Positions 38,751 to 48,834 of a stretch of DNA of 64,000 bases are shown here, in pieces. The position numbers and the translations under genes are program-made. The notes under the pieces are model-generated. The model did no database searches and was not told where the DNA came from. It saw only the letters and a list, made by a program, of their open reading frames with translations. Origin of the DNA: Gammaproteobacteria bacterium (GTDB taxonomy: Bacteria; Pseudomonadota; Gammaproteobacteria; Pseudomonadales; Azotimanducaceae). The first letter of the stretch is position 1. The number at the start of each line of letters is the position of its first letter. The DNA lies in the NCBI GenBank assembly GCA_009846005.1, contig VXYL01000016.1, positions 72,256 to 136,255 of the forward strand, given 5' to 3'.

Positions 38751-38830
38751 GGTTGCGCCGCCTGCCCGAGCGTCCCGTGTTCTTGAGACGCTCGATGTGA
38801 TGCACCAACAGTCGTCCCGGTAGCCGGCAC

Positions 38831-39850
38831 TCAAAGTGCCGCCGGATCGAGTTCGACCAACGGCCACCGGGCACGCGTCACCACCTCGAGTGCTTCGCGC
38901 CGGCCGGCGCCCAATCGGATTGCGCCCGCGTACGCGATCATGGCGCCGTTGTCGGTGCACAGCGCGGGCGGCGGATAGATCACCCGAGGCAAGGCAGCCT
39001 TCAGACGCTCGCGTAGGCGGCGGTTGGCGGCAACGCCGCCGGCGATGACCAGTTCATCGAGTCCGGTATGTTCGACCGTGCGTCGACACTTGATGACCAG
39101 AGTGTCGACCACGGCCTCCTCGAACGCCCGGGCGATGTCGGCGATGTCCTTATCGGTGAGAGGCGCGTGATGGCGGACCGTGTTGAGGGTGAAGGTCTTC
39201 AGCCCCGAAAAGCTCATGTCGAGGCCGGGTCGGTCGGTCATGGGTCTCGGGAAGTTGAACCGTTCGGGGTCGCCTTGCTCGGCGGCCGCGGCGATCGCCG
39301 GACCTCCGGGATAGCCGAGCCCGAGCATCTTGGCGGCCTTGTCGAATGCTTCACCGGCGGCATCGTCCAGGCTTTCGCCGAGCAGTTCGTAGGAACCGAT
39401 GCCGTGGACGCGGAAAATCTGCGTATGACCGCCGGATACGAGCAGGGCGGCGAACGGCAACGCGGGCGGAGAGGTGTCGGCACCCTCGATCAACGGCGCG
39501 AGCAGGTGCGCCTCCATGTGATGCACGCCGATCGCAGGTACTTGGAGTCCGTAGGCCAGCGCGCGCCCGAACGTTGCCCCGACCATCAGTGCGCCGATCA
39601 GGCCAGGGCCCGCGGTATAGGCCACGCCATCGAGGTCGGCGGGCGAACGACCGGCCTTGTCGAGCAATTCGCTCACTAGCGGGACGACCTTGCGGACATG
39701 GTCCCGGGAGGCGAGTTCGGGTACCACGCCTCCGTAGCGCGCATGCAGGTGTACCTGGCTGTAGATCGACTGTGCAACCAAGCCGTCCGTGGTGTCGTAC
39801 AAGGCAACACCGGTTTCATCGCAGGAAGTCTCAATGCCGAGTACGAGCAT
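38831..39850 (-). CDS. tsaD: tRNA N6-adenosine threonylcarbamoyltransferase
   Basis: TsaD transfers the threonylcarbamoyl group to A37 of ANN-decoding tRNAs, working with TsaB and TsaE. The 339-residue ASKHA-fold protein has [17 protein letters not shown], the metal-binding [11 protein letters not shown] (HxxxH), [27 protein letters not shown] and [17 protein letters not shown]. It is divergent from rpsU, as in most gammaproteobacteria. The tRNA-Ile(CAU) of this window is among its expected substrates. Confidence 0.96.
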   Translation of the reverse strand: MLVLGIETSCDETGVALYDTTDGLVAQSIYSQVHLHARYGGVVPELASRDHVRKVVPLVSELLDKAGRSPADLDGVAYTAGPGLIGALMVGATFGRALAYGLQVPAIGVHHMEAHLLAPLIEGADTSPPALPFAALLVSGGHTQIFRVHGIGSYELLGESLDDAAGEAFDKAAKMLGLGYPGGPAIAAAAEQGDPERFNFPRPMTDRPGLDMSFSGLKTFTLNTVRHHAPLTDKDIADIARAFEEAVVDTLVIKCRRTVEHTGLDELVIAGGVAANRRLRERLKAALPRVIYPPPALCTDNGAMIAYAGAIRLGAGRREALEVVTRARWPLVELDPAAL

Positions 39851-39865
39851 GACGGACGTGGGGCG

Positions 39866-39973
39866 CTACGACGCAACGATCAGGTGGGCGATGACCAGGG
39901 CGACGAGCAGCGGCAAGCAGGAGACGGCGGCGACCACACATCCGGCTACGAACGATCTCAGTAGTCCGAGCAT
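39866..39973 (-). CDS. Possible 35-residue membrane peptide upstream of tsaD
   Basis: An ATG at 39973 opens a 35-codon frame (MLGLLRSFVAGCVVAAVSCL and a further 15 mostly hydrophobic residues) ending 15 bp before the tsaD start. One Arg near the N terminus followed by about 28 hydrophobic residues would make a single membrane helix. I do not recognise it and see no strong ribosome site, so it may be chance in the tsaD leader. Confidence 0.3.
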   Translation of the reverse strand: MLGLLRSFVAGCVVAAVSCLPLLVALVIAHLIVAS

Positions 39974-40077
39974 GACGCGAGCCTAATGCCGTCGACCGGC
40001 CCACTCAACACCCAGCCGCCTGGCTTTGGTGGAGCGACTCGCTTTGAGTGCCGCAGTTGACAAGGCGTGCCGGCTGG

Positions 40078-40106
40078 TTGGCAACCCGCGGCGCGATGAG
40101 TAGAAT
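40078..40106 (+). promoter_or_regulatory. Sigma-70-like promoter of the rpsU operon
   Basis: TTGGCA at 40078-40083 and TAGAAT at 40101-40106 are separated by exactly 17 bp, and the rpsU ATG lies 27 bp after the -10 box. A further TTGACA at 40057 is not correctly spaced. The position fits the main promoter of the rpsU-yqeY-dnaG-rpoD macromolecular-synthesis operon. Confidence 0.6.
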
Positions 40107-40133
40107 GCGCGTCCGGTTTCCCGCAGGCCATCC

Positions 40134-40349
40134 ATGCCGTCCGTCAAAGTCAGAGAAAACGAACCGTTCGACGTGGCGTTGCGCCGCTTCAAGCGGTCCT
40201 GTGAAAAGGCAGGTGTGTTGTCGGAGGTACGTCGTCGCACGTACTACGAGAAGCCGACCGCCGTTCGCAAGCGCAAGGCAGCCGCCGCGGTGAAGCGCCA
40301 CATCAAGAAACTGCAGCGCGAGGCGCGGCGGTACGAAAAGGCTTTCTAG
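40134..40349 (+). CDS. rpsU: 30S ribosomal protein S21
   Basis: S21 (71 residues) is a small basic protein needed for translation initiation in gammaproteobacteria. [20 protein letters not shown], then [20 protein letters not shown] and the Lys/Arg-rich tail match the family over its whole length. It is the first gene of the macromolecular-synthesis operon with dnaG and rpoD. Confidence 0.98.
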   Translation: MPSVKVRENEPFDVALRRFKRSCEKAGVLSEVRRRTYYEKPTAVRKRKAAAAVKRHIKKLQREARRYEKAF

Positions 40350-40435
40350 CGCAGGAAGCCGCATCGGGCAAAACGCAACCGCGCGAGCCCCAGCCTACGA
40401 ACACTCCCGGCGCGTGCAATATCGGACGTTTTGCC

Positions 40436-40885
40436 ATGAGCGATCTGAAAGACCTTATCGAAGCTGCTACCAAGGACGCCATGCGCGCCCGGGACAGGGA
40501 CCGCGTCAAGGCGCTGCGCCTTGTCAACGCCGAACTCAAACAGGCCGCGATCGATGGGCGCAAGACGCTCGCGGATGCCGACGTGGTCAGCGTGCTGGCG
40601 CGGATGCGGAAGCAGCGCCGCGACTCGCTGGGCCAGTTTGAGACGGCCGGTCGGGAGGATCTCGCGGCGATCGAGCGGTTCGAGATCGACGTGATCGAGG
40701 AGTTTCTGCCCCAGGCCTTGTCGGCCGACGAGATCGAACAGGCGGTAGCGGCGGCTATCAAGGCTACCGGTGCCACCGGCATGCGCGACATGGGCAAGGT
40801 GATGGGCGCGTTGAAGGGCGAGCTGACCGGTCGTGCGGACATGGGTGCCGTCAGCCAAATCGTTCGCGCCGCTCTTCAAGCCTGA
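40436..40885 (+). CDS. GatB/YqeY domain protein
   Basis: The 149-residue protein matches the YqeY family, which shares the tRNA-binding helical tail domain of GatB: MSDLKDLIEAATKDAMRARD, RVKALRLVNAELKQAAIDGR, EFLPQALSADEIEQAV and MGKVMGALKGELTGRADM. A link to tRNA-dependent amidation is presumed but unproven. Its place between rpsU and dnaG is conserved. Confidence 0.93.
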   Translation: MSDLKDLIEAATKDAMRARDRDRVKALRLVNAELKQAAIDGRKTLADADVVSVLARMRKQRRDSLGQFETAGREDLAAIERFEIDVIEEFLPQALSADEIEQAVAAAIKATGATGMRDMGKVMGALKGELTGRADMGAVSQIVRAALQA

Positions 40886-40970
40886 TTGCGCTCCCGACAA
40901 CGCCCCGGAAGCAGAAAACGCGGTCGCATCCTATAGCGTCGCCGACCGCGTGGGTCTATCCTTGCCGGCA

Positions 40971-42692
40971 ATGGCAGGCCGTATTCCTGAATCGTTCATC
41001 AACGACTTGCTAGCTCGGGTCGACATCGTCGACGTGATCGGCCCCCGGGTCCAACTCAAGAAATCCGGTCGCAACCACAAGGGTCTGTGCCCGTTCCACG
41101 ACGAAAAGACGCCGTCGTTCAATGTCAACGAGGACCGTCAGTCGTTCCACTGCTTCGGGTGCGAAGCGCACGGCACGGCGATCGGATTTCTGATGGAGTA
41201 CGACAACCAGACCTTCCCGGAAGCCATTGAGACCCTCGCATCCATGGTGGGCATGGAAGTTCCCCGAGAGGCGGGGCGCGGGCCTAAGGTGGACACCGAA
41301 CTCTACGACGTGCTCGAGGCCGCGGCGCGCCAGTTCCAGCGCTGGCTGCGGGATGACGACGCATCGGCGGCGGTCGCCTACCTAAAGAACCGGGGACTGT
41401 CCGGCGAGATCGCGCGGGACTTCGGCATCGGCCTGGCGCCCGGCAGGAATCGCTTGAAGACCGCTTTGGCCTCGTTCGGCGAGCAGAAGTTGATCGATGC
41501 CGGTTTGCTCGGCCGGTCGGAGCGAGGCGGCGAGAGCTACGACCGGTTCCGCGAGCGCATCGTGTTCCCGATCCGCAACACCCGCGGTCGCGTCATCGGC
41601 TTCGGCGGTCGCGTCTACGGCGATGGTCAGCCGAAGTACATCAATTCGCCCGAAACGGCCGTGTTCCGCAAAGGGCGGGAGCTCTACGGGCTCTACGAGG
41701 CGCGCCGGGCCCAGCGCGGTCTGCAAAGCGTGGTCGTGGTGGAAGGCTACATGGACGTCGTCGCCTTGGCGCAGCAGGGCGTCACGAACGCCGTTGCGAC
41801 GCTTGGCACCGCCATCGGCCAAACCCATTTCGAGACGCTCTACCGGCACGTGGACCTCGTCGTGTGCTGTTTCGACGGCGACGAGGCGGGCAGGGGTGCT
41901 GCGTGGAAGGCCGTGGATGCGGCTTTCCCCGCGCTATCCGAAACCCGCCAACTCAGGTTCGTGTTTCTGCCGGAGGGCGAGGATCCCGATACGGTCGTCC
42001 GCGACCGGGGCGCGGCGCATTTCCGCCAGCTTGTCGATGATGCCATGCCCGTCGGCGAGTACTTCCTCGACCACCTGCGGGAAGGGCTCGACCTCGACGC
42101 GGCCGACGGACGTGCGTTGCTCGCCGAACTCGCCGCCCCGCACATCCGCCGCCTGCCTCGGGGCTCGTTGCGGGAGATCATCATCAACGACCTTGGGTTG
42201 CGCGCGCGTATGGACGTTGCCGCCGTCGCCCGCACGGCTCAGATCCCTGACGGGGATGAGCGAGTGCCGGTGGCAGCGGGCCGCTCCGGCCAAGAACAAG
42301 GGGTGGGGAATAAACGACTATTGAAGTACGTAGTCCAATACCCACAACTTATCGATGGTCTCGATTCACAAATGCGCACCGAGCTTGCGGACGCCGCGGA
42401 CACCAGCCTGCTGGCCGACGTCGTGCGGCATCTCGTCGAAGAACCCGGCATGGACACCGGCACGTTGATCGGCTGTTTCGTGGGTCGGGAAGGCTACGAC
42501 GAGCTGGCGGCGCTGGCGGGCGAGGAGGTTCTGTTGCCCGAGGAGGCCGTAGTTCTCGACCTCGATGCGCGTGCGCGTCGGTACATCGTCAAGCGGCGTG
42601 GGTCGGCGCTGTTGCGCAAGGCCCTCGAGAGCGGCTCCATGGAGGACGCGCAACGCCGCTGGTCGGACGCGAAGGCCCAACAGACGCTATAA
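40971..42692 (+). CDS. dnaG: DNA primase
   Basis: DnaG makes RNA primers at the replication fork. The ATG at 40971 gives 573 residues: N-terminal zinc finger CPFHDEKTPSFNVNEDRQSF then HCFGC (CHC2 type), the core RNA polymerase domain with FRERIVFPIRNTRGRVIGFGG, TOPRIM motif VVVEGYMDVVALAQQG and VVCCFDGDEAGRGAAWKA with catalytic acids, and a C-terminal helicase-binding domain. Upstream codons overlap yqeY and are not needed. About 66 bp separate it from rpoD, where a processing or promoter site would be expected. Confidence 0.96.
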   Translation: MAGRIPESFINDLLARVDIVDVIGPRVQLKKSGRNHKGLCPFHDEKTPSFNVNEDRQSFHCFGCEAHGTAIGFLMEYDNQTFPEAIETLASMVGMEVPREAGRGPKVDTELYDVLEAAARQFQRWLRDDDASAAVAYLKNRGLSGEIARDFGIGLAPGRNRLKTALASFGEQKLIDAGLLGRSERGGESYDRFRERIVFPIRNTRGRVIGFGGRVYGDGQPKYINSPETAVFRKGRELYGLYEARRAQRGLQSVVVVEGYMDVVALAQQGVTNAVATLGTAIGQTHFETLYRHVDLVVCCFDGDEAGRGAAWKAVDAAFPALSETRQLRFVFLPEGEDPDTVVRDRGAAHFRQLVDDAMPVGEYFLDHLREGLDLDAADGRALLAELAAPHIRRLPRGSLREIIINDLGLRARMDVAAVARTAQIPDGDERVPVAAGRSGQEQGVGNKRLLKYVVQYPQLIDGLDSQMRTELADAADTSLLADVVRHLVEEPGMDTGTLIGCFVGREGYDELAALAGEEVLLPEEAVVLDLDARARRYIVKRRGSALLRKALESGSMEDAQRRWSDAKAQQTL

Positions 42693-42758
42693 TGCGCCGT
42701 TTTCTCGATCCCGGCGACCGGTTCCGGTCGTCCCATCCATCCAACCCCACGAGGTGAT

Positions 42759-44597
<1,839 letters not shown>

Positions 44598-44607
44598 GCA
44601 CGATTGT

Positions 44608-44652
44608 CGCGCCCGAAGGGCGCGTCGGGACGGGACAAGCCCGTCCCCTACG
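44608..44652 (+). repeat. Partial composite hairpin repeat copy 8, after rpoD
   Basis: This copy has an inner hairpin (CGCGCCC, loop GAA, GGGCGCG) and the complete right arm (GGGACGGG, ACAAG, CCCGTCCC, then CTACG); the left arm is missing. It starts 11 bp after the rpoD stop and could help end or stabilise that transcript. Confidence 0.75.
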
Positions 44653-44688
44653 AACCGTTGGCAAGGTGAGATTGTGGTCATCTACCGG

Positions 44689-44732
44689 GAGATTTCGCGG
44701 AGCGAAATCTCGGGCTACCGCGAAGCGGTAGC
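44689..44732 (+). terminator. Two hairpins between rpoD and the tRNA gene
   Basis: A 10-bp perfect stem (GAGATTTCGC/GCGAAATCTC, 3-base loop, 44689-44711) is followed by an 8-bp stem (GCTACCGC/GCGGTAGC, loop GAA, 44714-44732). They lie where the rpoD and tRNA transcripts converge. On the plus strand the second is followed by GTTTGG, a poor T tract. A bidirectional terminator is likely but not certain. Confidence 0.5.
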
Positions 44733-44735
44733 GTT

Positions 44736-45110
44736 TGGTGGGCCCACCAGGACTCGAACCTGGGACCAATGGATTCACGGTCTCCCGGCGTTTCCGCCGG
44801 GCGTGGACTATCTCACCACCCTCGCCGCCGGATTCCGGCGGCGGTCGGGTGCGGGACGCTCAAGCCTGTCATCAAGGACGCTCGGCGCGTTGCCAATAGC
44901 ACCGCGCCAGTCCCCAGGTAGTCTCTGCACCTTCCGGCGGTGTACCGCCGGCTTGGCTCAGGATTGCCGTGGTCGCCACGACCGACGGTTTCCCTGAATT
45001 CATCCCGTTCATCTTCCGGCTCTCGCCGCAAGTGCACCAACCGAGGCTTCGCGCGATCACGAACCTCGTCTCGATGAGTCCACTGCTCTAACCAACTGAG
45101 CTATAGGCCC
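44736..45110 (-). tRNA. ileX: tRNA-Ile(CAU) interrupted by a group I intron
   Basis: Exon 1 (45110-45074, 37 nt) begins GGGCCTATAGCTCAGTTGG and ends with anticodon CAT; exon 2 (44775-44736, 40 nt) begins AATCCATTGGTCCC and ends with encoded CCA. Joined they give a 77-nt cloverleaf: acceptor GGGCCTA/TGGGCCC, anticodon stem TGGA/TCCA flanking loop CTCATAA, and T arm CCAGG-TTCGAGT-CCTGG. A CAU anticodon with this body, just after rpoD, is the isoleucine tRNA whose C34 is changed to lysidine by TilS, as in Pseudomonas. The 298-nt insertion lies between U36 and A37. A possible -10 (TACACT) lies 13 bp upstream. The gene symbol is by analogy. Confidence 0.9.
44776..45073 (-). ncRNA. Self-splicing group I intron (IC3-like) in tRNA-Ile
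   Basis: The 298-nt insertion has the group I marks: exon 1 ends in U, the intron ends in G (44776), and an internal guide GUGA (about 45061) can pair with exon UCAU through the usual final U-G. P7 is read as GACTA (44923-44919) with TAGTC (44810-44806). Core blocks CTGAGCCAAGC and GTGCAGAGACTA resemble the Azoarcus tRNA-Ile(CAU) intron. Hairpins: P6-like CCGGCGG/CCGCCGG, P8-like GGCGCG/CGCGCC, a 9-bp CGCCGCCGG/CCGGCGGCG, and P9-like CCCGGCG-GAAA-CGCCGGG with a GNRA loop. No endonuclease ORF is present. Exact P1 and P3 pairings are not resolved by eye. Confidence 0.87.
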
Positions 45111-45262
45111 GTCGGCGGGAGTGTAGGGGCCGCGGTGGAAGGCGTCCATAGTGCGTGGCGCATCTTGGGCAACCTGATTGCCGATTGCAGGCGAAGTCCG
45201 AGCCAAAACGACCGGCTGGTACACTGGCTGGATGCCAACGCAGCTACCCCACGGAGCCTGTC

Positions 45263-46417
45263 GTGAAGCGAATCAACCTGCCACTCCTTGCCGCTGTGTT
45301 TGTGATGAGCGCTAGTTCAGGCTTGGCGGAAGAGACCGACCGTCCCCGGGTGGAGCCCAACGGCACGGTCCACGTCCCGGCCTTCGACTTGCCCGAGTCC
45401 GTGTATCTCAGCGACGAGTCCCGTGCGGCGATGAAGTACTTTCGCGATGTCTACGGTCCGGAGTTCGGGACGTTCTCGCGCGGTTGCCCCAACCTCTTCG
45501 AGGTCGCCGACGATCCGGAGGCGGCGCGCGCCGCCCGCCAATGTGTCGCGGACGGCTACTACGAGACCTCGATCTACAAGGACACCCGCGCCAAACATCC
45601 GGTCGAGATCACGGGCGAGACCATCGCCGGCGTCTATACCGAGGTGTTCGTTCCCACAAACGGCGTCGCGGCAGCCAACAAGAACCGCGTCCTGATCAGC
45701 ATTCACGGCGGCGGCTTCACGATCGGCGCACGGTATTTCAGCCATACCGAGGCCATGCAGGTCGCCCACATGGGCGGCTACAAGGTGATCAGCCCCGACT
45801 ATCGAATGGCCCCCGAGTTCACCCATCCCGCCGGTCTTGAGGACGTGGTCGCGGTCTACCGGGCCATGCTCAAGGGCTACGATGCCGCGAGCATCGGAAT
45901 CTACGGATGCTCCGCGGGGGCAATGCTGACCGCACAGGCCGTCGCCTACCTGCTCCGGAACAACCTGCCGACGCCGGGTGGAATCGGTCTCTTCTGTGCG
46001 GGGATACCGATGACGGACGGGGCGGTCCCGGGTGTGTTCAAGATGGGTAGGAGCGAGAGTGCGTTCCTGGTATCGGCCATCAACGGCTTTCCTCGACCGG
46101 TGGAGAGGACCAACCCGCCCCGTGCAAGGGGCTATTTCACCGGCGTGAAAGCGGATGACCCGATGGTCGCTCCCGGCGACCACGACGAGTTGCTGGCCCG
46201 GTTTCCGCCGTCGCTCCTGATCAGCGGCACGCGTGACTTCGCACTAGGGGGAGTGCTCGCCAGCCACAACAGACTGGTCCGCTTAGGTGTCGAGGCCAAC
46301 CTCCACATCTGGGAGGGTCTCGGCCATGCCACATTCGCGTTCAACCCACGGTTGCCGGAGTCGGACGAAGTGCACAACGTGATCGTACGCTTCTTCGACG
46401 AGCACCTCGGACGGTAA
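45263..46417 (+). CDS. Secreted alpha/beta hydrolase, hormone-sensitive-lipase family
   Basis: The GTG at 45263 gives a signal peptide (KRINLPLLAAVFVMSASSGLA) and 384 residues. The HSL-family oxyanion motif HGGGFTIGAR, nucleophile elbow GIYGCSAGAML, Asp in SGTRDFALG and His in GLGHATFAF form a complete triad. Esterase or lactonase activity on short-chain esters is expected; the substrate is unknown. It is preceded by the tRNA gene on the other strand and followed after 7 bp by the O-antigen-ligase-like gene. Confidence 0.9.
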   Translation: MKRINLPLLAAVFVMSASSGLAEETDRPRVEPNGTVHVPAFDLPESVYLSDESRAAMKYFRDVYGPEFGTFSRGCPNLFEVADDPEAARAARQCVADGYYETSIYKDTRAKHPVEITGETIAGVYTEVFVPTNGVAAANKNRVLISIHGGGFTIGARYFSHTEAMQVAHMGGYKVISPDYRMAPEFTHPAGLEDVVAVYRAMLKGYDAASIGIYGCSAGAMLTAQAVAYLLRNNLPTPGGIGLFCAGIPMTDGAVPGVFKMGRSESAFLVSAINGFPRPVERTNPPRARGYFTGVKADDPMVAPGDHDELLARFPPSLLISGTRDFALGGVLASHNRLVRLGVEANLHIWEGLGHATFAFNPRLPESDEVHNVIVRFFDEHLGR

Positions 46418-46424
46418 CCCCGGC

Positions 46425-47666
46425 GTGAGCGGCGGGGAGGGAACACCCGAATCGCGGTGGCACAACGTCGCGGGTGCGCTCCTCGAGTACCGGGTTCCCG
46501 CTAGCGCGACGACCGTCGTGGTCGCTTTGGGGTCGATCTTCGTGCTGACCTCCCAGAGCGCATCGAGTTGGCCGACCTACATCCTCGGCGCATACGTTCT
46601 CGCCGGTGCGGCCAAGTGGCGTTCGCTGTTTCTCGACAGAGGGTTCCTAGTTGTCGTCGTCCTGCTCGCCTACATCCCCTTGTCGAGCCTTTGGTCGACG
46701 CCATGGGACGCGCGGGAGGCGTTCAGCCAGGTGATGCGCGCGCTGCTCGTGTTCACGTTCGTGGTTTGCATTGCCGAATCCGTTCAGGTGGACTGGTTTG
46801 TCCAACGGTTTGCCCAGGTAATTGCGGTCTGCGGCACGTTGGCGGCGACCGCTGCCATTGGTGTTTTCTTCACAGAGTCACCGGATGACGGGCGTTTGAA
46901 CGGCCTTGGGCAGTTGGACACCCATGTGATGGCGGCCATGGTCTACGCCCTCGCCGCCGTTTGCGGCTTGACATGGCTTGGCAGCGACGACCGGTCCCTA
47001 GGGCGTTGGATTGCGGGCGTGTGCGTCGCGGTACTGGTGGTCGCGGTGGTCCTGGCTGGATCTCGGAATGCCGCTGTGTGCATGGCATTCGGACTCGGTT
47101 GTGTCTTGATCGCGAACCGGGTGTCTACGGCACGAGGTTTCATGCTCATCGCGGGCTCGTTTGCGGTCGCCCTGCTGGCGGTTCTGCTGGCGGCGTTTTG
47201 GCTGGTGCCCGGCGCCGGTGACGTGATCCTTCCCCGTGGGACGAGCTTCCGTCCCGCAATCTGGTTGGACTACGCAGCTCGAATCCGCGCCGACGGGATT
47301 TGGTTCGGTCTCGGTGTCTTGACGCCCGACCTGATCCAGGTCGGCGGCTACGACGTGCTTCACCCGCACAACCTGTATCTTACCGTGGTTTACCAAGCGG
47401 GCCTGCTCGGGCTCGCCTTACTGGTGACCGTAGTCGCCGCTACGGCCCACGCGTTGATTGGCAATTACCGAGAGCCCGAGGCGAAGCTCGGGCTCGCAAT
47501 CTGGGCTATGGCGTTGCCGGGCTACCTGCTGGACGGTCACGAGCTGGTCGACAAGGTCGGCTGGACCTGGCTCCTGTTCTGGCTGCCGGTCGGAATTGCG
47601 CTCGGCATTCGCGCGCGACAGGGACTGGAAGACGCGCGGCGGTTCGGCGTACACGTCATCTCGTAG
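46425..47666 (+). CDS. O-antigen ligase / polymerase-like membrane protein
   Basis: The 413-residue protein (GTG start) has about ten membrane segments and a large periplasmic loop near residues 255-310, with ILPRGTSFRPAIWLDYAARI and GVLTPDL..GGYDVLHPHNLYLTVVYQAGLLG. The Arg before the loop and the HxHN-type HPHNLYL motif are typical of the Wzy/WaaL (O-antigen ligase, PF04932) superfamily. It may join or polymerise surface glycans; nearby glycosyltransferases support this. The TAG stop is formed by the first bases of a dispersed repeat. Confidence 0.85.
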   Translation: MSGGEGTPESRWHNVAGALLEYRVPASATTVVVALGSIFVLTSQSASSWPTYILGAYVLAGAAKWRSLFLDRGFLVVVVLLAYIPLSSLWSTPWDAREAFSQVMRALLVFTFVVCIAESVQVDWFVQRFAQVIAVCGTLAATAAIGVFFTESPDDGRLNGLGQLDTHVMAAMVYALAAVCGLTWLGSDDRSLGRWIAGVCVAVLVVAVVLAGSRNAAVCMAFGLGCVLIANRVSTARGFMLIAGSFAVALLAVLLAAFWLVPGAGDVILPRGTSFRPAIWLDYAARIRADGIWFGLGVLTPDLIQVGGYDVLHPHNLYLTVVYQAGLLGLALLVTVVAATAHALIGNYREPEAKLGLAIWAMALPGYLLDGHELVDKVGWTWLLFWLPVGIALGIRARQGLEDARRFGVHVIS

Positions 47667-47758
47667 GGGCGACCCTATCGCGCCCGCAGGGCGCGCGGTC
47701 GCCCGCGCCTCGCGCGCCGGCGCATCCGGGCGGGACGGGACAAGCCGGTCCCCTACGC
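47662..47758 (+). repeat. Composite hairpin repeat copy 9, supplying a stop codon
   Basis: CGTAGGGG at the left and CCCCTACG at the right are perfect inverted ends. The left arm GGGCGACC/GGTCGCCC encloses an inner CGCCC-GCA-GGGCG hairpin; the right arm is GGACGGGACAAGCCGGTCC, with one change. TAG at 47664-47666 is the stop codon of the upstream ligase-like gene. It fills the gap to the converging glycosyltransferase gene. Confidence 0.85.
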
Positions 47759-48832
47759 GTTTGAGCGACCCCGTCTCGTAGCGTCCTCGAGCACGTCGAT
47801 CGTGGATCGGGCGGCCCGGTCCCACGAGAAGGCGCAACCTCGACGTCGGGCGTTCGTTGCCAGGCGACGGCATGTGTTGCCGTCGTTGGCGAGCTTGAGA
47901 AACGCGCGGGCAAGGCTCGCGGGATCGCCCGGGTCGACCAGAATCCCTGCGTCGCCGACGACCTCGGCCATTGCGCCCGTTCCGGACGTGATCACGGGCT
48001 TGCCGTGGTGCATCGCCTCGATTAGCGGAATGCCGAACCCCTCGTAGAACGAAGCAAGCACTAGGGCCGAGCACGATTCGTATACGCCCGCCAATCGCTC
48101 GTCCGGGATGGATCCTAGGTCGACAATCCGCTTGGCCGCCGGATCGCGGGCCATGTCGGCGGGGAGCCCGGATTCGCCCCATCCGGTGGGCCCGACGAGC
48201 ACGAGGTCGTGGTTCAACCCGGCTGCCGTTGCCCGGCGGAAACCCTCCACCGTGCCGCGCAGGTTCTTGCGTGGCTCCTTGGTGCCGACGAACAGGAAGT
48301 ACGGCCGCGGATGCGTAAACGGCACGGCCTGCGACACCTCGCGGGGAGCATTGTGGATCGTCGCGACGTCGCGTCGTCCGCAGTACGCGGCAATACGGTT
48401 GGCAGTGTCTGCCGACACCGCGATTACGCGTTCGGCGCGTGCTAGGGCGAGGGGCATCAAGGTCGTATCGAGCAATCGGTTTAGCGGTTGCATGGTATCG
48501 GGAGCGACGCGCCAGACCATGTCGTGGATGGTGACCACGGCAGGAATCTTCCCGAGCATCAACGGCAGGTGATGACGCGGGGAGAAGAACACATCGACCC
48601 GGTCGCGCTTGGCCCAGCGCGCGAACGCGACATTGGCGGTCAGGAAGCCGCTCAATCGGCGCGACGGGCCGGTACGGTACAGGCCCTTGATCTGGGACGG
48701 TTTGTCAAGCCGACGGTCCAGATAGATGAACAGCTCGTGGCCGTCGGCGATGCGGGCGAGTATCTCGCGGGCGTAGACGCCGATTCCGGAGAACGGATGG
48801 CGCAGTGGTCGGCCGTCGACGGCGATCCGCAC
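47753..48832 (-). CDS. Glycosyltransferase family 4 protein
   Basis: The 359-residue GT-B enzyme begins MRIAVDGRPLRHPFSGIGVY and has IHDMVWRVAP in the acceptor domain, FLFVGTKEPRKNLRGTVEGF at the domain joint and the donor-site signature LVLASFYEGFGIPLIEAMHHGKPV (Glu-x7-Glu). The pattern resembles mannosyl- or rhamnosyltransferases of surface polysaccharide loci. Donor and acceptor are unknown. It follows the second glycosyltransferase by 2 bp. Confidence 0.9.
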   Translation of the reverse strand: MRIAVDGRPLRHPFSGIGVYAREILARIADGHELFIYLDRRLDKPSQIKGLYRTGPSRRLSGFLTANVAFARWAKRDRVDVFFSPRHHLPLMLGKIPAVVTIHDMVWRVAPDTMQPLNRLLDTTLMPLALARAERVIAVSADTANRIAAYCGRRDVATIHNAPREVSQAVPFTHPRPYFLFVGTKEPRKNLRGTVEGFRRATAAGLNHDLVLVGPTGWGESGLPADMARDPAAKRIVDLGSIPDERLAGVYESCSALVLASFYEGFGIPLIEAMHHGKPVITSGTGAMAEVVGDAGILVDPGDPASLARAFLKLANDGNTCRRLATNARRRGCAFSWDRAARSTIDVLEDATRRGRSNA

Positions 48833-48834
48833 GC

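Noticed and set aside
40057-40062. TTGACA as -35 box of rpsU
   Set aside because: The perfect hexamer has no -10 box at 16-18 bp; the TTGGCA/TAGAAT pair downstream is correctly spaced.
44674-45060. Short open frames over the tRNA and intron
   Set aside because: They cross tRNA exons and intron stems; structured RNA explains the sequence better, and no homing endonuclease motif is present.
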